Source: Desertibaculum subflavum (GTDB taxonomy: Bacteria; Pseudomonadota; Alphaproteobacteria; Ferrovibrionales; Ferrovibrionaceae). From it: DNA of 47,920 nt. The DNA is taken from positions 1 to 47,920 of the forward strand of contig QOZS01000042.1 of NCBI GenBank assembly GCA_003576705.1, read 5' to 3'. Shown here piece after piece: positions 44,358-47,920 of this stretch. Positions within the stretch are counted from its first letter, which is position 1; every line of letters starts with the position of its first letter. The notes under the pieces are model-generated. The model saw only the letters and a list, made by a program, of their open reading frames with translations. It was not told the origin of the DNA and ran no database searches. A program made the position numbers and the translations under genes.

Positions 44358-45293
44358 GTGGATTTCTATTTCTCGATCTGGAATCACCACAAGAACTCGC
44401 GCGAGATCATCCTGGATATTGCCGAGCCGGTGATAGCTGGGCTGCGGGACATCGGACACAATGTCGAGCTGGGTGACATGCCGCCGCGGCGGCATGTCAT
44501 GAACATCGTGGTCGAGAATTTTCACTACCGGCGCGTGGCCGCTCAAGTGCGACCCTTTGATTTCGTTCTGGTCGCAACCGAGCGTCTCGACGGCGACGGT
44601 TTCAATGGCGAGCGCGGCACGCATTGGCGCAAGCGCTGGGCCAACTTTCCCCGCGTCGCGCGCGAAGCAGCAGCCATCTGGGCGGTCGGCGACTTCAATG
44701 CGGCTGGATACGAGGCCTTTGCGCCGACGGCGCAGATCACGCTCGGATGGTCGCCGCGCCTGGAAGCCGTGACGCGCGCCGAGCCGCCGCGCTTCGACAT
44801 CTGTGCCTATGGCAACATGACCGGCGAGGCGAGGCGCGCGACGATCAAGACGCTGAGCAGCAGCCTGCGCGTCGGCACGGTCGATCTCGCAACCAAGGCC
44901 GAGCGGGACCGATTGCTGTCGCAGAGCCTGTTCTCTTACGGTTTCCGGCCGAATGCCGAAATGGCCTGCGCGTCGGTATCCCGCATCGTCTCTTCGCTCC
45001 GTCTCGGCATACCCGTGATCCAGGAGCGGGTGCAGATGCCGACGCCCCTGGTCGAAGCGCTGGAGATCGTCGAAGGGCCGGAGGAGTTGCTCGCCCGCTG
45101 GGACGAACTGCGGGCGAACCGCGCTTCAATTCTTGCCCGTCAGCTCGAAGCCTGGCGCCGCATCCCAGCCTCTAAGGTGATGAGCGATGCACTGGCTGTA
45201 CTGCGACCAAAGCCGCAGCGCTTCTGGCGCACTGTGGAGCAGATCTTGCGCGCGAGCATTCCGAACAGGGGATACGTGCAACTTGCGCGCTGA
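44358..45293 (+). CDS. Possible glycosyltransferase-like protein (GT-B-like C-terminal half)
   Basis: 311 residues from a GTG at 44358; the open frame extends 22 codons upstream without homologous text. The N-terminal half includes FYFSIWNHHKNSREIILDIAEPVIAGL and FDFVLVATERLDGDGF. The C-terminal half has a pattern seen in GT-B glycosyltransferases: a strand at FDICAYGNMTGEARR, then LLSQSLFSYGFRPNAEM and SRIVSSLRLGIPVIQERV. No motif proves activity. It is divergent from the TIR-like gene across about 197 bases. A perfect 26-bp palindrome lies within codons 39–48. Confidence 0.5.
   Translation: MDFYFSIWNHHKNSREIILDIAEPVIAGLRDIGHNVELGDMPPRRHVMNIVVENFHYRRVAAQVRPFDFVLVATERLDGDGFNGERGTHWRKRWANFPRVAREAAAIWAVGDFNAAGYEAFAPTAQITLGWSPRLEAVTRAEPPRFDICAYGNMTGEARRATIKTLSSSLRVGTVDLATKAERDRLLSQSLFSYGFRPNAEMACASVSRIVSSLRLGIPVIQERVQMPTPLVEALEIVEGPEELLARWDELRANRASILARQLEAWRRIPASKVMSDALAVLRPKPQRFWRTVEQILRASIPNRGYVQLAR
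44474..44499. repeat. Perfect 26-bp palindrome inside the glycosyltransferase-like gene
   Basis: Left arm TGACATGCCGCCG (44474–44486), exactly complemented by the right arm 44487–44499, with no central spacer. It codes for the Asp-Met-Pro-Pro-Arg-Arg-His-Val-Met segment. Chance of such a site in a 48-kb window is about one in a thousand on a uniform model, so it may be a protein-binding site, a hairpin in the mRNA or the product of a local inverted duplication. Confidence 0.9.
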
Positions 45294-45421
45294 GGCAAGC
45301 AGAATTCAAACGCAAGATACAATTGGCTGAGCGGGAGCGCTTCAAGGCCGTTTGCTTTCAGGTGAGCTGAGTGCCGGCATATTAGTCGAACACAACGCCC
45401 TCTTCGTCGACCGACAGCCCA

Positions 45422-46345
45422 TCAGATCTTGAGCGTCCGGACGTTAGCGCGCTTGATGAAGGTCAGCAAATTGGGCTCCTCTTGCCACATTCGCTTGGAG
45501 ACGCGCTTCAGAAAAAAACGACGCTGTTTGAGCGTAAGAAAGCTAGGAGCGAAATAGTGTGCGCCCTTAAGAGCGATGGGGGCGAACTCGCCGCCCTTAA
45601 ACTGCAGCACCCAGAACCCTTCGTACCTGGTAACTCGGCCGAAGGCTTCATGCACTGCAAGCGTTACGCCCGGGTGGAAGCTTTTCTCCGGATCCGCATC
45701 CGAGTGAAATTCAAGATTGAGCCTAGCTTTCACCTCTTCGAGCGGCACGTCCGGTATCTGCAGATCCAGATCGTCGCCTGTTATCAAACCTCCATCCGCC
45801 AGAACTCGCTTGGACTCCCGGATGTCAAACGCAACATCTTCATATTTGTGGGAACCATCAATGTAGATCAGATCATAGGAACGATCAGGGAGGCCAGGGA
45901 GAACGTCCGTAGATAAGCCCCGCGTGTGATGAATCCTCACGCCGAACGCCTTCTCGGCAACTGCCGCATTGTGGCAGAAGATCTCATAGGCCTCGCCCGT
46001 CGCAGCCGCGTCGGTCATAGCGCGATGCCACTCGCCCAGTTCGAGTTCTTCCTGGGTGAAATACGGGACCCAGGGGTCGACACAATGAATATGTGACTCA
46101 CGGCATTGCGAAGGGGTTCCATAACGCGCAATCGCCTCAGCAATCAATGCAGCAGAGAATCCGCACCAGGAACCGATCTCAAGGATGCGAATCGGCTGGC
46201 CTCGAACTAGTGCGAAGCGAACCGCTGCTTCGGCGTACGCCTGCTTCACCGGCGGCATTGCTTCGTGAGAGACGCCGCCTTTCAAGTGCCGGTACCGATG
46301 GACCAAGGTGCCACGGCTTCCAAGGCGCCCTAATAACCCCCGCAT
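45422..46345 (-). CDS. Class I SAM-dependent methyltransferase (Methyltransf_24-like)
   Basis: 307 residues from the ATG at 46345; the frame is open to an ATG at 46459, which would overlap the upstream gene by 50 bases. Motif I is RILEIGSWCGFSAALIAEAIARY. Motif II/III is SYDLIYIDGSHKYEDVAFDI, followed by ADGGLITGDDLDL, typical of TylF/Methyltransf_24-like O-methyltransferases. Substrate unknown. The DNA is clearly lower in GC than the rest of the window, suggesting recent transfer. It follows the phage tail-assembly-like gene and reads the same way. Bases 45294–45421 downstream hold no recognised gene. Confidence 0.8.
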   Translation of the reverse strand: MRGLLGRLGSRGTLVHRYRHLKGGVSHEAMPPVKQAYAEAAVRFALVRGQPIRILEIGSWCGFSAALIAEAIARYGTPSQCRESHIHCVDPWVPYFTQEELELGEWHRAMTDAAATGEAYEIFCHNAAVAEKAFGVRIHHTRGLSTDVLPGLPDRSYDLIYIDGSHKYEDVAFDIRESKRVLADGGLITGDDLDLQIPDVPLEEVKARLNLEFHSDADPEKSFHPGVTLAVHEAFGRVTRYEGFWVLQFKGGEFAPIALKGAHYFAPSFLTLKQRRFFLKRVSKRMWQEEPNLLTFIKRANVRTLKI

Positions 46346-46409
46346 TCGAAACCCATGTCTTCTGTTTGAGGCCTTATAGCAACCGCATTCTGCGCCGAAC
46401 AGGCGCCTC

Positions 46410-47018
46410 CTAAACTGTTCCCACCAGTTTGATTTCGGACTCAAGAACTCGCCGCGCATCCAAAATCGAACTCGGGCACACGGCCTGCAGCTGCGCCGGG
46501 CTTCTGGCTTCGCTGATCAACGGCGCAATCGCGGAAGGCATGTCGCGTAGTCTCTGTCTCAATGCGGCGATCGCCACAAATTCTGTCTTGTCCACTTGTT
46601 CCAATGCTCTTTGAGCGATGCGATCAGTCGCACGCAGCAAATCGTTTCTAGCTTTCCGGAGCGCGGTCAGTTGCAGTGCTCGCGCCTGTTCCATATCAAC
46701 TAGAATGGCCCCGTCCACGAGCTTCCATGCGTTTCGGAACGTGCGATCGTCCGGTAGAGCGCTGGCGTCAAGAAGAACAACCTCGGCCCCTAACTCACGG
46801 ACTTCCTCAGCAACGCGGATGGCGAATTGGTCCTCGCTTTCCGCGAACTCCGGTTCAAATCCTGCTGTCAGCAACCCATCCAATTGGTCGAGGCTAACCG
46901 CCGAGACAAACCGGATTGCCAAGCCAGCCCGCTGCATCCCCGAGACTAGACGCGCGCCAGGAGCGGGATAGACCACGGAAACGCCGCCTTGGGACCGGCT
47001 GTAGATGATAGCCTTCAT
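46410..47018 (-). CDS. Phage tail-assembly-like protein
   Basis: 202 residues from the ATG at 47018. The start MKAIIYSRSQGGVSVVYPAP, the central DASALPDDRTFRNAWK-LVDGAILVDMEQARALQLTALRKARNDLL and the late RQRLRDMP-SAIAPL pattern match small proteins found directly after tail-fibre genes in phages and prophages (an R-x-x-GGVS-x-x-YPAP opening, LP-DRTFR-AW in the middle). An assembly or chaperone role is inferred from that position. The stop is TAGGAGG, which also gives a ribosome site for the next gene. One base separates it from the tail-fibre stop. GC is low compared with the chromosome. Confidence 0.65.
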   Translation of the reverse strand: MKAIIYSRSQGGVSVVYPAPGARLVSGMQRAGLAIRFVSAVSLDQLDGLLTAGFEPEFAESEDQFAIRVAEEVRELGAEVVLLDASALPDDRTFRNAWKLVDGAILVDMEQARALQLTALRKARNDLLRATDRIAQRALEQVDKTEFVAIAALRQRLRDMPSAIAPLISEARSPAQLQAVCPSSILDARRVLESEIKLVGTV

Positions 47019-47019
47019 G

Positions 47020-47920
47020 CTAGAGATCCCCGAAAAAGATCGCGCTTGCGTACAAGGCGTCACGAAGAGCGTTCGAATCGCCGACTGTCAGGAATCGGAA
47101 CGAGGTCGTGGTTGGGTCAATGAAGTTCGGCCCAAGCGCGCTACGCTCTAGACCGCCGCCGCCGCCGGGGCCCGCAGACGTGGCAAAGGCATATCCGGCC
47201 GTTGAGAACGGCGTAGAGAAATTCACGGAGTAATCGCCTACACCGTTGTCCGTGATCGAAGCGACGTTGTAGGAACTACGAATGGTCACCGCGCCTGTTC
47301 CATTAAAGCATACCCACGCCTTCGCCACGCCCGGGTGCCACTTCATCGCGAGCGGCGAGACAACCGCCGCGTTGGAGACGGCGGCTTCCATCTCCGCCTG
47401 AGTCGCAATTGTCAGCGGCGGCGTCGTCGCCCGCTGATAGGCCACGCAGCGCACCACGCCGCCGGCAAAGCCGCGGAACACCGCCACGTCGCCGGCCGCC
47501 GTCGCGATATTCGCCGCGCCGGGCAGCACAAGGCTCGCGCCATGCGTCAGGATCAGCGCGCCGGTGAAGCGCACCGCGCGCATGCGGCCGGCACCGAGCG
47601 TGATGGCCGTGATCGTCGTCGTGCCGGTCACGTCCACCTGGTCGCCGGTGGCGGCGTCGAGGTTGAGGGTCGCGGCGCTGGCGATGTCGGCGCCGTTGGC
47701 GCGCGTTGCGTCCTGCGCGGCCACGGCGCTCGCCGCCTGGAACACCGCCGCACCCCCGGCACCCGCGCCGAGCGTGGCCCGAGCGGTCGCGGCGTCGCCG
47801 TCATCGAGCAAGGTGGCGGCGAAGCCGGAGACGAGCAGGGACGGCGCCGCGCCGGCGATCGCCACCGGCGCGCCGGCAAGGTCGAAGCCGAGCAGGTGCC
47901 CGGCGCGCGCGGGCACAGCC
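47020..47920 (-). CDS. Phage tail-fibre-like protein, C-terminal part (gene runs off the window end)
   Basis: About 300 residues are visible, and the frame is open through the window edge. The N-terminal visible part is an Ala/Gly/Thr-rich beta-repeat-like segment (GDAATARATLGAGAGG, NLDAATGDQVDVTGTTTITAITLGAGRMRAVRFTG). The end is a compact domain (VAKAWVCFNGTGAVTIRSSYNVASITDNGVGDYSVNFSTPFSTAGYAF). The phrase AWVxFNGTGxVTIxSSYNVxSITDNGVGDYxVNF is characteristic of phage tail-fibre and receptor-binding tips. It marks the edge of a prophage, gene-transfer agent or tailocin-like locus to the right. Confidence 0.8.
   Translation of the reverse strand, partial: AVPARAGHLLGFDLAGAPVAIAGAAPSLLVSGFAATLLDDGDAATARATLGAGAGGAAVFQAASAVAAQDATRANGADIASAATLNLDAATGDQVDVTGTTTITAITLGAGRMRAVRFTGALILTHGASLVLPGAANIATAAGDVAVFRGFAGGVVRCVAYQRATTPPLTIATQAEMEAAVSNAAVVSPLAMKWHPGVAKAWVCFNGTGAVTIRSSYNVASITDNGVGDYSVNFSTPFSTAGYAFATSAGPGGGGGLERSALGPNFIDPTTTSFRFLTVGDSNALRDALYASAIFFGDL

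Noticed and set aside
45294..45421. Short frame ending GLSVDEEGVVFD on the minus strand after the methyltransferase
   Set aside because: It looks like a plausible protein end, but no open frame of useful length leads into it and no family was recognised; it could be a gene remnant, not supported as a feature.
46850..46870. GGTTCAAATCC, resembling a tRNA T-loop
   Set aside because: No acceptor stem, anticodon arm or CCA around it; it lies inside the tail-assembly-like gene, read in the opposite direction.

Overview
The window is high-GC DNA from an alphaproteobacterium, probably a Rhodospirillales- or Hyphomicrobiales-like lineage. This is inferred from gene order: divergent polysaccharide deacetylase–ctpA–envC–gpmI, Hsp20 coupled to a DUF1150 protein, xerD–aroK–aroB, and a bfd–bfr unit. 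Almost all of positions 1–40000 is densely packed chromosomal core and metabolic DNA. Genes commonly overlap by 1–4 bases, GTG or TTG starts are common, and many convergent neighbours share their stop codons.

Layout. 1–4750 (minus): cell-wall and periplasm operon gpmI–envC–ctpA–deacetylase. 4890–7250 (plus): a pair of acyl-CoA dehydrogenases. 7400–8700 (plus): spermidine synthesis, speD–speE. 8680–14140 (minus): a 3-hydroxyacyl-CoA dehydrogenase followed by the trehalose operon otsB–GH15–otsA. 14200–15100 (plus): heat-shock unit with a candidate sigma-32 promoter and a very strong terminator. 15100–17250 (minus): terC and rho. 17630–22775 (plus): secA, then an epoxide hydrolase, an AhpD-like protein, a MaoC hydratase and arfB. 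22770–28660: accA, a MetE-like methyltransferase, a malyl-CoA-lyase-type enzyme, xerD, a large periplasmic protein of unknown function and a 46-residue membrane peptide. 28800–30450: aroK–aroB. 30450–34050: bolA–cupin (minus) and RidA–acyl-CoA dehydrogenase–amidase (plus). 34070–34900 (minus): iron storage, bfd–small membrane protein–bfr. 35060–36880: a GST-like protein and a CaiB/BaiF CoA-transferase. 36880–39950 (minus): boxC–boxB of aerobic benzoyl-CoA degradation. A TGCA-N6-TGCA palindrome lies on the boxC promoter and resembles the known BzdR/BoxR operator type.

From 40000 to the end the window becomes accessory. It holds a small membrane coiled-coil protein and a 1070-residue B12-binding radical-SAM protein with an unusual CX4CX2C cluster motif and four C-terminal repeats. 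Upstream of that gene in the same orientation is a TIR-like (ThsB/MTH538-type) gene. A divergent glycosyltransferase-like gene carries a perfect 26-bp palindrome. A lower-GC SAM-methyltransferase follows, then a phage tail-assembly-like gene and a phage tail-fibre gene that runs off the end. This tail-linked island is the best candidate here for an undescribed system.

No rRNA, tRNA, CRISPR array, insertion sequence or replication origin was recognised. All functions come from reading motifs by eye; no database search was run.
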